In this document: in pieces, positions 8,153 through 16,236 of the stretch
Numbering within the stretch: the stretch's first letter is position 1
Layout of the letters: every line of letters starts with the position of its first letter
Virus record (IMG/VR): IMGVR_UViG_3300047557_002948
Location: 1 to 48,072 of that record
DNA length: 48,072 nt
Strand: one strand, 5' to 3'
DNA from: a virus
Made by a program: the position numbers and the translations under genes
Notes under the pieces: generated by a model
Database searches by the model: none
What the model was told of the DNA's origin: nothing
What the model saw: only the letters and a program-made list of their open reading frames with translations

Positions 8153-9187
8153 TTAAATTCCAACTTCCTCTTCAATGTAATAAACATTGTCTAGTAGGGG
8201 ATTAAGGGCTAAAACTTCTTCTTGAGAAGGAAAGTCTTCTTCATTCAAAATAGCCTCAGACATTCTGATTTCTCTTTCGGCTTGTTTGATATAGAATGCT
8301 TCGATTGGGTCTTCGCTGCTAGTAACTTCGGTCACGGTTTTACCCTTTTCCCAAGTTCTACAGGCCCAATATCTAGCTTTCCATTTAGGTCCAGGGTTAC
8401 TGTCGCACTGATGTCTTGCGCGGAAATTCTTGCGGCGTTCAGGGTCATCGCGTTTGATTTCCATGTTGGGGTCGCCAAATTTAACCATCACAGTGTTGCC
8501 TTTGTCGTTTTTAACATAAACGCCAAATTTCTTATTAGAGCCAGAAGGAAGTCTGAATGGCTTATTAAGAGTTTTCTTTTCAGCTTCGGTATAGTCAATG
8601 TCTTCATTGAAGATGTCCATTTCTTCGAATAAAACACCAGCTTCGATTAGATTAATGTGAGCTAATTGAAGCTCAAGGTCTTCAAAATCATAATAGTCGT
8701 GGTTATGATCAAAAGCTTCGGAACCTTTGGCAATGTCGCCATCAGCAGCTTTATATGCATCTTTAACCTTTTCACCACGCATCATTTTCAAGAAAGTATT
8801 GACGCGAGCCATTGCCCACTGCTGACGACTCTTGCCTGGACGATGAGTAGAGCTAAAAGCACCCAAGCCGCGACGATAAACTTTCTTTAATTGAGAAAGA
8901 GAAACTTTGCGACTATGCTTTGAGTTATGATCCTCTACTTTCTTTTTTAGAGATTCAGTGATTTTATCGTTAAAAGTAATTTCAGCTTTGACAATTTCTT
9001 TCTTGTCATCTTTCTCAAGATTTTTTTCAGCACGCTCTTTAGCATCTGGAGTAGTGCCAGCAGAGCCTGGCTCATTCATTTTTGAACCCTTTTTACGCTC
9101 ATCTGGCTTCGCAGGAGTTTGTGCGGAGCTTTTTGGTCCAGGGCGGTTTTTGGCCTCTAAAATCTGTTGAGAAAAATCTACTTCCAT
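8153..9187 (-). CDS. Structural-like protein with conserved phage C-terminal module
   Basis: Function is not established. The first 60 residues are low-complexity, rich in Lys, Pro and Glu. Around residues 90-140 a segment (KVSLSQLKKVYRRG...QQWAMARVNTFL) recalls a DUF5824-like phage domain. Around residues 220-270 a second segment (FGDPNMEIKRDDPERRKNF...ARYWACRTW) contains a Cys- and Trp-rich pattern that I recall from proteins near phage capsid genes. In this window it stands alone between nrdA and the SemiSWEET gene. A virion or capsid-assembly role is possible but not shown. Confidence 0.6.
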   Translation of the reverse strand: MEVDFSQQILEAKNRPGPKSSAQTPAKPDERKKGSKMNEPGSAGTTPDAKERAEKNLEKDDKKEIVKAEITFNDKITESLKKKVEDHNSKHSRKVSLSQLKKVYRRGLGAFSSTHRPGKSRQQWAMARVNTFLKMMRGEKVKDAYKAADGDIAKGSEAFDHNHDYYDFEDLELQLAHINLIEAGVLFEEMDIFNEDIDYTEAEKKTLNKPFRLPSGSNKKFGVYVKNDKGNTVMVKFGDPNMEIKRDDPERRKNFRARHQCDSNPGPKWKARYWACRTWEKGKTVTEVTSSEDPIEAFYIKQAEREIRMSEAILNEEDFPSQEEVLALNPLLDNVYYIEEEVGI

Positions 9188-9217
9188 GTTTACTTTTTAC
9201 ACTTAAAAAATTATTTT

Positions 9218-9223
9218 TATCAA
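9218..9223 (-). promoter_or_regulatory. Weak candidate -35 box before the structural-like gene
   Basis: TTGATA reads leftward 36 bases before the ATG at 9187, in the 43-base gap after nrdA. The matching -10 (TGTAAA, 16-base spacer) is poor. It has the same spacing to the ATG as the clearer promoters in this window, so it is listed with low confidence. Confidence 0.25.
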
Positions 9224-9230
9224 CAATTAG

Positions 9231-10877
9231 TTAAGCTTCACAAGACTTACACTCATTAAGTGAGCGAGCCAACAACTGACTTGGATTACTGGACTTTTGG
9301 TAATAAAAACCCTTGATTCCTTGTTGCCAACCAAAGATCATTAATTTGCTCACTTCTCCAACAGTTGTTGATGGAGGAATCATAAGATTGAGGCTTTGTC
9401 CTTGGTCAATGAACTTCTGGCGTTGAGCAGCTTGGATGACAATCTCCTTTTGAGAGATTTCTCCAAAGGTCTTGAACACATCCTTCTCATGTTCGGTCAA
9501 GAATTCAAGATGCTGAACTGACCCACCATTTTCCAAAATACTCTTCCAAACTTCTTGGTCGTCCTTGTCTTTTTGTTTCAGGAGTTCTTTAAGATATGGA
9601 TTCTTGTATGTGAAAGAGCCTTTTGCGAGTTTCTTGACATAGTAATTGGAGTTTTGAGGCTCAATGCCTTGAGAAACTTGACCAAGAATAAAAGAAGAGG
9701 AAACTGTTGGGGCGATAGCTAAACGAGTCACCATTCTTTCGCCATATCCCTTGAGCATGTCTGGCTCACCATATTTTTCAGCCATTTCTTTGCTTGCCTT
9801 CAAACTTTTTTCTGCAATAAGCTTAAATACGCTTGCATTCAGTAGCTTGGCTTCCATGCCTTCCCATGCAATATTCTTGGCTTGCAAGAGAGAATGCCAA
9901 CCTAAAACTCCAAGACCAACTGCTCTCTGCTCTTTTGCAAACTTATTAGCAGCAGCCATAAACGGCATATTTTCAGTCTTGCGAATGTATTCTTCGGTTA
10001 CAGTGTCAAGGAAGTAGGTCAACACTTCAACAGCGTCAGTGTCCTTCCACTCATCATAGTGTAGTAGGTTGATGCTTGAAAGCACGCAAACAAATGAAGT
10101 GTCCTTGTCAGAAGAAAGGTTAATTTCATTACAGAGATTGCTGGCATAAATTTTTACGCCTTTGTCTTTATAAACTGCTGGCGCTTGCTCATTTGCATTG
10201 CCAGTGAAATGAATGTATGGATAGCCGCTTTCAAAGCGCTTCTTGATAACTTGGCCCCAAATTTTGAGCTTGTCTTTGTCTTTATTCAAAAGACCTTCCA
10301 TCCATTCGTTTGAAATGCAAACACCAATACTGAGTTCTTGGATTGGATGTCCTTCGCTGCGAATACGAAGAAACTCTTCCAAATCTGGATGATCAATATC
10401 CAAATACGCTGCCATTGAACCACGGCGCACATTGGATTGGGAAACAATATTGGCCACCTTGTCAAAGAGTTCCATGAAATGAACGCTGCCACTTGATGTT
10501 CCGCCAGAACTAATGGTTGCGCCTCTTGGACGCAGCTTGCCAAAATAAGCAGATGTTCCAGCAGCGTTCTTTGTCATCATTCCAATTTCAGCATTCTTAT
10601 ACAAAATGCTATCCATTGTATCGTCAATGAATGAGCCATTGCATGAGCAAGGTAAGCCTCTTTCAAGACCATAGTTTGCCCATACTGGAGAGGACAAACT
10701 AAACCAGCCACGCGACATGTAATCTTCGAACTTGTCTGCAAAGCCTCTGATCTTCAAATACTTTTCGGCAGTTTCAGCAATTTCTCTAACTCTTTCTTCT
10801 GCGGTTTGATCTTCTCTAACGTAACCGCGAGCAAGAAATTCGCGGGATTTTTGATTTAGCCAGTAGTATTTTGTCAT
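9231..10877 (-). CDS. nrdA: Class I ribonucleotide reductase, large subunit
   Basis: This subunit converts ribonucleotides to deoxyribonucleotides using a radical supplied by NrdB. All key residues are visible: an active-site Cys in PCSC (about 77-79), the N-x-C-x-E motif in NLCNEINL, the partner Cys in CVLSSINL, the radical-transfer YY in GFYYQK, and the C-terminal redox pair in ECKSCEA. At 548 residues it is shorter than E. coli NrdA (761) and lacks an N-terminal ATP-cone, so overall activity is probably not shut off by dATP. It lies one base after nrdB and shares its promoter. Confidence 0.95.
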   Translation of the reverse strand: MTKYYWLNQKSREFLARGYVREDQTAEERVREIAETAEKYLKIRGFADKFEDYMSRGWFSLSSPVWANYGLERGLPCSCNGSFIDDTMDSILYKNAEIGMMTKNAAGTSAYFGKLRPRGATISSGGTSSGSVHFMELFDKVANIVSQSNVRRGSMAAYLDIDHPDLEEFLRIRSEGHPIQELSIGVCISNEWMEGLLNKDKDKLKIWGQVIKKRFESGYPYIHFTGNANEQAPAVYKDKGVKIYASNLCNEINLSSDKDTSFVCVLSSINLLHYDEWKDTDAVEVLTYFLDTVTEEYIRKTENMPFMAAANKFAKEQRAVGLGVLGWHSLLQAKNIAWEGMEAKLLNASVFKLIAEKSLKASKEMAEKYGEPDMLKGYGERMVTRLAIAPTVSSSFILGQVSQGIEPQNSNYYVKKLAKGSFTYKNPYLKELLKQKDKDDQEVWKSILENGGSVQHLEFLTEHEKDVFKTFGEISQKEIVIQAAQRQKFIDQGQSLNLMIPPSTTVGEVSKLMIFGWQQGIKGFYYQKSSNPSQLLARSLNECKSCEA

Positions 10878-10878
10878 T

Positions 10879-11853
10879 TTAAACGAGTTCTTCTAGTTCG
10901 AATGTTTTGTTTTTCTTTGCGTAGTCAACGGGGCGTTGGTAGAAAAAGTCAACAGCATTGTTTGCCAAGACTTCTTCATCCATCCACTCATAGTCTCTAG
11001 CAAGCGTTTTGTCAATGGTAAATAAGGGTTTGAAACCAATCTCTTTCAAAGAATCATTGATTCTATTTTTCACATACTCTTTGAGAATATTAGCATTCAT
11101 TCTTTGTGCGCTAAAGTCGCCAATAATCCAATCAATAATTTTGGATTCTGCTTTGAAAGCTTCTTCTGCTTCGTGCAAGATTCTTTGCTCCAAATCAGCA
11201 TCGAAAAGCTCTGGACACTCTTTGCGAATCACGTTCACAAGTTTCATGCCAACTTTAGCATGAATGAGTTCTTCGTTCTTGGTATAGGTGACTTGTTGAG
11301 TTGTGTCTTTGAGCACATTGCGATAACGCCCGAACCAAAGAATGATGTAGAATTGAGAAAACAAAGAAACATTCTCAATGAAAAGAGTAAAAAGAATGAG
11401 TGCATAAACATATTGTTTACGAGAGTCTTTGTAGAAACGATGAGTGTATTTGCGAAGATAGTTGACGCGACCAGACACAACATCAAGCTTGAGATTTTCC
11501 TCAAAGATTTCTTCCATATCAAGAACTTCAAGAAGACGCTGATAAGCATTATTGTGAATCACTTCCACTCCAGCCATCACATAACCAAGATCAGTGAGTG
11601 ATGGGTGCGGAAGATTGTCTCCGAGCTTGGCCCAAAACTTTTTAACCGCCACTTCGATCTGACCAATGGCAGAAAGCGTGCGAATAATAACTTCTTGCTC
11701 TTCTTTGCTTAGATTTACTTTGAAATCTTGAAGATCACTGGAGAAGCTAAATTCTTTATGCGTCCAGAACCCTTCGTGCATTGCTGAAATAAAATCTTGA
11801 ACCCAAGGATACCGATCTGGCTTGCGCGAAATTTGCTCGTCGAAAATAGTCAT
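10879..11853 (-). CDS. nrdB: Class I ribonucleotide reductase, small (radical) subunit
   Basis: This subunit carries a di-metal centre and tyrosyl radical. Visible ligands are E97-x2-H100 and the radical Tyr104 in EVIHNNAY, Glu160 in FIENVS, and E195-x2-H198 in EELIHAK. The first ligand, Asp in E. coli, appears to be Glu67 in GQIEVA, as in some other lineages; this alignment is by eye. The frame extends to 11913, but ATG at 11853 starts at the usual MTIFDE... position and lies 33 bases from a strong TTGACA box, implying a leaderless message. The product is 324 residues. Confidence 0.94.
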   Translation of the reverse strand: MTIFDEQISRKPDRYPWVQDFISAMHEGFWTHKEFSFSSDLQDFKVNLSKEEQEVIIRTLSAIGQIEVAVKKFWAKLGDNLPHPSLTDLGYVMAGVEVIHNNAYQRLLEVLDMEEIFEENLKLDVVSGRVNYLRKYTHRFYKDSRKQYVYALILFTLFIENVSLFSQFYIILWFGRYRNVLKDTTQQVTYTKNEELIHAKVGMKLVNVIRKECPELFDADLEQRILHEAEEAFKAESKIIDWIIGDFSAQRMNANILKEYVKNRINDSLKEIGFKPLFTIDKTLARDYEWMDEEVLANNAVDFFYQRPVDYAKKNKTFELEELV

Positions 11854-11858
11854 ACGAT

Positions 11859-11886
11859 ATATTACACACTGGTTGGTCGCTGTCAA
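11859..11886 (-). promoter_or_regulatory. Sigma70-like promoter for nrdBA and the leftward operon
   Basis: Reading leftward, TTGACA (11886-11881), a 16-base spacer, and TAATAT (11864-11859). Only 5 bases separate the -10 from the ATG at 11853, so transcription should begin at or next to the start codon. Both boxes are near consensus. Confidence 0.75.
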
Positions 11887-12059
11887 GAATTTTGAAACAG
11901 AAAAATTTCTCAAACTTTTTTCACATTTTTTGAAAGAAATACCCCCTCTCCCTTCGTATCCCTAGCGTTCTTTCCTTGCCGAACGTAAATAGTCCTTAAA
12001 ATAATATTTATACTAAAGTTTCTTTAAAGTATATATCGTATAAATATAGAAAAATCTTC
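11887..12059. other. AT-rich divergent control region
   Basis: This is most of the longest gene-free stretch (11854-12093) and separates the leftward nrd/replication operon from the rightward dUTPase/sigma operon. It holds the leftward promoter at one end and a TTGACA box for the rightward genes at the other. Between them are AT-rich runs, a short pyrimidine-rich segment near 11945-11985, and an imperfect inverted repeat around 12013-12030 (actaaag / ctttaaagt). It may hold operators or a replication origin, but no clear iterons are seen. Confidence 0.5.
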
Positions 12060-12087
12060 TTGACAGAAGATGTTTTCTGGAAGAAGT
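12060..12087 (+). promoter_or_regulatory. Candidate promoter for the rightward operon
   Basis: TTGACA at 12060-12065 lies 34 bases before the ATG at 12094, the same geometry as other promoters here. The -10 is poor (AGAAGT with a 16-base spacer), so it may need an activator or a different sigma factor. Confidence 0.4.
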
Positions 12088-12093
12088 TGAGAT

Positions 12094-12381
12094 ATGGTTA
12101 TCCTCAAAAACTTCAAACAAAAAATCTTCCTTGTCCAAAGTGGCGATTGGGAGTGTGTAGTTAACGCAGAAGACGTTACAGATGCTTGCTCAAAAGCACT
12201 AGAACAAGCAATGGCTTGCTACAAAGAAGCTGGTCTTGAAAATATCAGTCTTGGTTTTTTAATGTCTTGTCAAGAAATTCAGGAAGATTTAGAAAATATT
12301 TCGTATGTTCATACAGCGGCTATTTTAGCAAACAACGGCCACTACGAACTCGCTAAAAATTTAGATAATGAATTTTCCTGA
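12094..12381 (+). CDS. Hypothetical protein leading the rightward operon
   Basis: This 95-residue protein is not recognised. It begins with a short beta-like segment (KIFLVQSGDWECVVNAEDVTDA) followed by helices with several Cys and Ala residues, and ends in an acidic tail. As the first gene after the control region it may be an early regulator, but nothing in the sequence proves this. Its end overlaps the dUTPase start by 14 bases. Confidence 0.65.
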   Translation: MVILKNFKQKIFLVQSGDWECVVNAEDVTDACSKALEQAMACYKEAGLENISLGFLMSCQEIQEDLENISYVHTAAILANNGHYELAKNLDNEFS

Positions 12382-12901
12382 CCTGCTTTATGTTGTTGAT
12401 CAAGATTCAAATTTATCCCATCCTGCCCATGATGGCGATGTTGGATATGATGTAGTTGCAGCTTCAAATCCCAAAATTGTTGGTGAATGTTTTGAAGACA
12501 CCAACATTTACAAAAGAATTGATTACATTGAGTATGATTTAAACGTCAAGGTTGACGGCTTTCAACCAGTCAATTCGCCAAATGAAGACATCTACACTCT
12601 TGTTTTTCCAAGATCAAGCGTGAGCAAATATAACTTGCTTTTGGCAAACTCCATTGGAGTTGTTGACTCTGGTTTTCGATCTACAATTAAAGTTAGATTT
12701 AAGTATATCATGCAGCCAGAAGATTTAGTATTTTTTGATAATAAAATTCTCTGTATAGTTAATGAAAATAAAATTTATCAAAAAGGTGATAAAGTTTGCC
12801 AATTAGTGTTTCAAAAGCATTTTCACCCATCTATTGAATTTGTTGAAGAGCTTGAACAAACAGAAAGAAACGAAGGAGGCTTTGGCAGCACTGGCTTATG
12901 A
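12368..12901 (+). CDS. dut: dUTP diphosphatase
   Basis: This enzyme hydrolyses dUTP to dUMP and pyrophosphate, keeping uracil out of DNA and feeding ThyX. The 177-residue protein shows all five trimeric dUTPase motifs: HDGDVGYDV (about 21-29), PRSSVSKY (81-88), GVVDSGFR with catalytic Asp100 (97-104), KGDKVCQLV (139-147), and the C-terminal RNEGGFGSTG (167-176). In motif 3 the usual Tyr is Phe103 and the following Gly is Ser. A longer spacer between motifs 1 and 2 makes it somewhat larger than the 150-residue norm. It overlaps the next gene by 4 bases. Confidence 0.95.
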   Translation: MNFPDLLYVVDQDSNLSHPAHDGDVGYDVVAASNPKIVGECFEDTNIYKRIDYIEYDLNVKVDGFQPVNSPNEDIYTLVFPRSSVSKYNLLLANSIGVVDSGFRSTIKVRFKYIMQPEDLVFFDNKILCIVNENKIYQKGDKVCQLVFQKHFHPSIEFVEELEQTERNEGGFGSTGL

Positions 12902-13512
12902 TTATTGGAATTTCAGGAGTAGCCCGAAGTGGCAAAGACACTCTTGCCAACAACTTTGTAAAAATTTTTAAACATCTTGGCATCAAAGCTAAGAGATATG
13001 CTTTTGCAGATGAGCTAAAGAGAGAAGTGCGCCCATTTCTTAAAAAGAAAACTGGACTAGACTCCTTCACTCAAAATGATGATGAAAAGAAAATGATTCG
13101 TCCATTTCTTGTTGCTTACGGCACGCATATTCGCAGAGCGCTCAATGAGAACTGCTGGATTGATACTCTTTCTTCATATTTAAAAAATAACGAAATCGCA
13201 ATCATTTCTGACGTTCGATACAAGAACGAGGCTGATTGGATTCAAAAAAATGGCTTTCTTATTCATATTGCGAGGCTTGATAAAGAAAACAATCTCATCA
13301 AACCAGCAAATTCAGAAGAGCTTGAAAATGACCCTATTCTACAAGCACAAGCCAACTTGTCTTATGTTTGGCAAACAGTAGAAGAAAGCAAGGAAAAAGA
13401 TAATCCATTCTCGCTTTCTGAATATAGCTGGGCTATTTTTGAACAATGCTTCGACTCGGAGGAAATCACACAATGGCAGACGACTTATCCCTTATCGAAG
13501 AAATCAAAATAA
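12898..13512 (+). CDS. Deoxynucleoside monophosphate kinase (T4 gp1-like)
   Basis: This enzyme would phosphorylate dNMPs to dNDPs for phage DNA synthesis. It has a P-loop GVARSGKDT at about 7-15, the same kind as T4 gene 1. Later segments include a basic lid-like region (FLVAYGTHIRRAL) and ISDVRYKNEADWI, typical of this family. At 204 residues it is slightly shorter than T4 gp1 (241). It is coupled to dUTPase by an ATGA overlap and its end overlaps the sigma factor start by 40 bases. Confidence 0.87.
   Translation: MIIGISGVARSGKDTLANNFVKIFKHLGIKAKRYAFADELKREVRPFLKKKTGLDSFTQNDDEKKMIRPFLVAYGTHIRRALNENCWIDTLSSYLKNNEIAIISDVRYKNEADWIQKNGFLIHIARLDKENNLIKPANSEELENDPILQAQANLSYVWQTVEESKEKDNPFSLSEYSWAIFEQCFDSEEITQWQTTYPLSKKSK
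13458..13463 (+). promoter_or_regulatory. Strong ribosome binding site for the sigma factor
   Basis: GGAGGA lies 9 bases before the ATG at 13473, inside the end of the dNMP kinase gene. Few genes in this window have such a clear site, so it decides the sigma factor start. Confidence 0.7.
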
Positions 13513-14039
13513 ATAACAACGAAAGTTGTTTAAAAGAATTGATCGCAAAACACTCTGGAATTTATTTACAGATTGTTAACCAAACAATTTCTGATCAGTC
13601 AAATATCAATAAAAACGATATTATTGACGATAAAGACCTTTTCATCTATGAGAAGGCTCTAAAGTTTGACCCCAACAGAAGAATCAAGTTTTCAACTTAT
13701 TTAGGCAACGAAATAAAATGGAAATGTTTGAATATTCATAATAAGGTTAAAAAGTATGAATACTGTGATGTTGGTGATTTGTCTGAACATTTAGTTGACA
13801 AAGATTATATTGGCGAGTATATTAACCAAGAAATCATCTCACTGATTTATGATAAGGCAGACAAATACCACGATGAAAGGGTAAGAAAAATTATTCAAAT
13901 GCGTTATAGAGATTGCAAAAAGAATAAACTAACACCGTGGAAAAGAATTGCAAAAAAATTGAAATTATCAATACAAGGATGCATTAATATTCACAATAGG
14001 TTCATCAAGGAAATTAAACACGAATTAAACAATAATTAA
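13473..14039 (+). CDS. Sigma70-family RNA polymerase sigma factor
   Basis: This would redirect host RNA polymerase to a class of phage promoters. The 188-residue protein contains a region 2-like core near residues 55-80 (KALKFDPNRRIKFSTYLGNEIKWKC), where the FDPxR.IKFSTY pattern is typical of sigma factors. A C-terminal helix-turn-helix of region 4 type follows (TPWKRIAKKLKLSIQGC...RFIKEI). It could serve as a late-gene sigma, like T4 gp55 in role. ATG at 13473 has a strong GGAGG site at 13458-13462; the open frame starts 27 bases earlier but without such a site. Confidence 0.8.
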   Translation: MADDLSLIEEIKINNNESCLKELIAKHSGIYLQIVNQTISDQSNINKNDIIDDKDLFIYEKALKFDPNRRIKFSTYLGNEIKWKCLNIHNKVKKYEYCDVGDLSEHLVDKDYIGEYINQEIISLIYDKADKYHDERVRKIIQMRYRDCKKNKLTPWKRIAKKLKLSIQGCINIHNRFIKEIKHELNNN

Positions 14040-14047
14040 ACACGAAT

Positions 14048-14491
14048 ATGGTAAATAAAACAATTCTCTACGGCTTTTTGGTTGCTGACCCCGAAGCTCG
14101 ATACACAAAAACTGGCAAGTGCGTTTGCAATCTTCGCATTGCTCATCGCGAAAATTATAAGGATGAAAACAAAGACCCTCTTTATATGAGCGTTGATGTT
14201 TGGGATAAACAAGGCGAAATTTGCGCCAAAAATCTCAAGAAAGGTTCTAGTGTTATTGTTGATGGTCGCTTGGCTACCGATACTTACGAAAACAAAGAAG
14301 GTAAGAAAACTACCAAGACCTTTATTGTTGCTGATCGTGTTAACTTTGTTCCTCGATTTGAAAAGTCTGAAAAGACTGAAAGCTCCCCAACACAAAAAGA
14401 AAAGAAAGTCGCACCAAAGAAGGTCGCGGCCACAGTTGAGGAAGAAGAGTCTGGGACTGGCGGTGAAGAGGGTGATGACATTCCATTTTAA
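14048..14491 (+). CDS. ssb: Single-stranded DNA-binding protein
   Basis: SSB coats exposed single-stranded DNA during replication and recruits partners. The 147-residue protein has an OB fold in residues 1-105 (ILYGFLVADPEARYTKTGKCVCNLRIA, then GSSVIVDGRL), a Lys/Pro/Ser-rich linker, and an acidic C-terminus ending DDIPF, matching the DDIPF tip of bacterial SSBs that binds repair proteins. This suggests it may hook into host repair factors. It sits between the sigma factor and a glycosyltransferase in the rightward operon. Confidence 0.95.
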   Translation: MVNKTILYGFLVADPEARYTKTGKCVCNLRIAHRENYKDENKDPLYMSVDVWDKQGEICAKNLKKGSSVIVDGRLATDTYENKEGKKTTKTFIVADRVNFVPRFEKSEKTESSPTQKEKKVAPKKVAATVEEEESGTGGEEGDDIPF

Positions 14492-14493
14492 TT

Positions 14494-15564
14494 ATGCAAT
14501 TAATTGTTGAAGCTCCAATTAATTCCCTTTCCTTTGGAAATGTGGCAATTAATCTACTGCGCGAGATGTGGCGCAAAAATATGCAAGTTGGTCTTTTCCC
14601 CATTGGAAAAGTTGACCCATCTGCTCACAATCTTGAACCAGAGTTCTCCAATTGGCTTCAAAACGCAGTTAATAATCGGTTCTTATACTTGAAGAAAGAA
14701 GTGCCAAGTTTGAAACTTTGGCATCTAAACGGTAGCGATAATCGCAAAACTGAAAAGCAATATTTAATTACTTTTTATGAAGCGTCTCAACCAACATTTG
14801 TTGAAAAAGCTCTCTCCAATCTACAGACAAAAACTTTATTTTGTGGAGACTATGCCGCAAATGCCTTTAGGAAAGAAGGTTGCGAAAACATCGCCTCATA
14901 TAAACTTGGATTTGACCAAACCTTTCATGTCACTGGTAAAAAATACTTGCCAGAAAGAATTCACTTTGGACTCATGGGCAAGTTTGAAAATCGCAAACAT
15001 ACTGCTAAAATCATTCAAACTTGGCTAGAAAAATATGGTAATAATCCACGCTACTTGTTAAGTTGCTGCGTTACAAATCCATTCTTGCCGCATGAGCAAA
15101 TGAAGCAGATTTATGATTCTGTTCTTGGAGGAAAGAGGTATAGCAACATCAACTTCTTGCCATTCCTTCAAACCAATGCGGAAGTCAATGATTTTCTCAA
15201 TGCTATTGACATTGACCTCACTGGCTTGAGTGGAGCAGAAGGTTGGAACTTGCCAGCTTTCAATGCTACTTGTTTAGGTAAGTGGTCAATTGTCTTGAAT
15301 GCAACCGCTCACAAAGATTGGGCCAATGAAACCAACACTATTCTTGTTGAACCTAATGGTATGATTCCAATTTATGATGGAGTTTTCTTCCGCGAAAATG
15401 ACATGTATAATCAAGGAAATATGTGGAATTGGAGTAAGGAATCTGTGATTTCTGCGTTTGAAAGAGCAGAGCAAAAAGTTGGAACAGTTAACGAGGCTGG
15501 CATTCAACTCTCCAAAGAACTAACCTACGAAAACACTCTTAACCAAATCATCTCTCACCTATGA
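14494..15564 (+). CDS. Glycosyltransferase family 4-like (GT-B)
   Basis: This would transfer a sugar from a nucleotide donor. The 356-residue protein has a two-domain GT-B layout: an N-terminal acceptor-like domain with a FYEAS segment near residue 95, and a C-terminal donor domain starting near 156 (IHFGLMGKFENRKH). The donor site GAEGWNLPAFNAT at about 247-259 matches the E-G-W-G-L-P-x-x-E pattern of GT4, although the second Glu is replaced. No membrane segment is seen. It lies 2 bases after ssb and overlaps the Hsp20 gene by 4 bases. Confidence 0.82.
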   Translation: MQLIVEAPINSLSFGNVAINLLREMWRKNMQVGLFPIGKVDPSAHNLEPEFSNWLQNAVNNRFLYLKKEVPSLKLWHLNGSDNRKTEKQYLITFYEASQPTFVEKALSNLQTKTLFCGDYAANAFRKEGCENIASYKLGFDQTFHVTGKKYLPERIHFGLMGKFENRKHTAKIIQTWLEKYGNNPRYLLSCCVTNPFLPHEQMKQIYDSVLGGKRYSNINFLPFLQTNAEVNDFLNAIDIDLTGLSGAEGWNLPAFNATCLGKWSIVLNATAHKDWANETNTILVEPNGMIPIYDGVFFRENDMYNQGNMWNWSKESVISAFERAEQKVGTVNEAGIQLSKELTYENTLNQIISHL

Positions 15565-15806
15565 AAGAAGACCTAGTATTAGAAATCCAAGCGCCTGGAT
15601 ATAAGAAAAACGAAATTCAAATCGAATTCGATAACCGCTACTTAATCATTTCAGCAAATAGCGAAAAGTATGGTTCGAGTTATCTTGCAGAAACTATTCC
15701 TCAAGCTTATGAGATTACCAGCACTTCTGCTAAACTTGAAGATGGCATCCTAGAAATCAGGATTCCTCAAAAGCCAAAAGAAACAAGAGTTGTTCAAATT
15801 CAATAA
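15561..15806 (+). CDS. Small heat-shock protein, Hsp20/alpha-crystallin domain
   Basis: Small heat-shock proteins hold unfolding proteins for later refolding; phage versions are thought to help virion protein folding or host stress tolerance. The 81-residue protein is just the alpha-crystallin core: APGYKKNEIQIEF at the start of the domain, then YLIISANSEKY, and LEDGILEIRIPQK, which carries the A/L-x-x-x-G-x-L motif. It lacks the N-terminal arm of bacterial IbpA (about 140 residues). It is followed at once by a terminator. Confidence 0.82.
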   Translation: MKEDLVLEIQAPGYKKNEIQIEFDNRYLIISANSEKYGSSYLAETIPQAYEITSTSAKLEDGILEIRIPQKPKETRVVQIQ

Positions 15807-15810
15807 TAAG

Positions 15811-15843
15811 AAAAGCGGGTTGAAAAACCCGCTTTTTTGTTTT
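15811..15843 (+). terminator. Rho-independent terminator after hsp20
   Basis: An 11-base-pair stem (aaaagcgggtt / aacccgctttt) with a GAAA loop is followed by a T-rich tract. It ends the dUTPase-to-Hsp20 unit and lies inside the upstream extension of the next open frame, which shows that frame must start after it. Confidence 0.9.
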
Positions 15844-15846
15844 AAA

Positions 15847-16236
15847 ATGGTTATGCCGCTATACTGCTATCGTAACCCGCAAACTGGTGAAGAGATTGAA
15901 ATCATTCAAAGAATGAATGACATTCATGAATTCGTTGATTCAAATGGACTAAAATGGGACAGAGTGTTTTTTTCGCCCAATGCAAGCATTGATACAAAGA
16001 TGGATGCTTTTAGTCAACAGAAGTTTGTAGAGCGCACAGCGGCCAAGAAAGGTTCTTATGGAGACTTGCTTAATTATAGCGCAGAAATGAGTGCTCAACG
16101 AGCAGAGAAAGCTGGCGGTGTTGACCCTGTTAAAAAGCAATACTTGGAAGACTATTCTAAAAAGAGAAATGGTGCAAAACACGCCTCAGAGCAACCTAAA
16201 ACCATTGAGAGCAAAAACATTAAGGTCGAATTATGA
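15847..16236 (+). CDS. FmdB-like small protein without zinc cysteines
   Basis: This protein is of unknown function, about 129 residues. The start MxMPLYCYRNPQTGEE resembles the opening of FmdB-type zinc ribbons (MPxYEYRCxxCG), but the paired cysteines are gone; a Lys/Gln-rich helical C-terminus follows. The open frame runs from 15790, but that would read through the terminator, so ATG at 15847 (or 15853) is chosen. It is the first gene after the terminator and overlaps the 2OG oxygenase by 4 bases. Confidence 0.7.
   Translation: MVMPLYCYRNPQTGEEIEIIQRMNDIHEFVDSNGLKWDRVFFSPNASIDTKMDAFSQQKFVERTAAKKGSYGDLLNYSAEMSAQRAEKAGGVDPVKKQYLEDYSKKRNGAKHASEQPKTIESKNIKVEL

Noticed and set aside
15790-15846. 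Start of the FmdB-like gene at 15790
   Set aside because: This would begin inside the Hsp20 gene and read through a clear terminator hairpin; ATG 15847 or 15853 is better.
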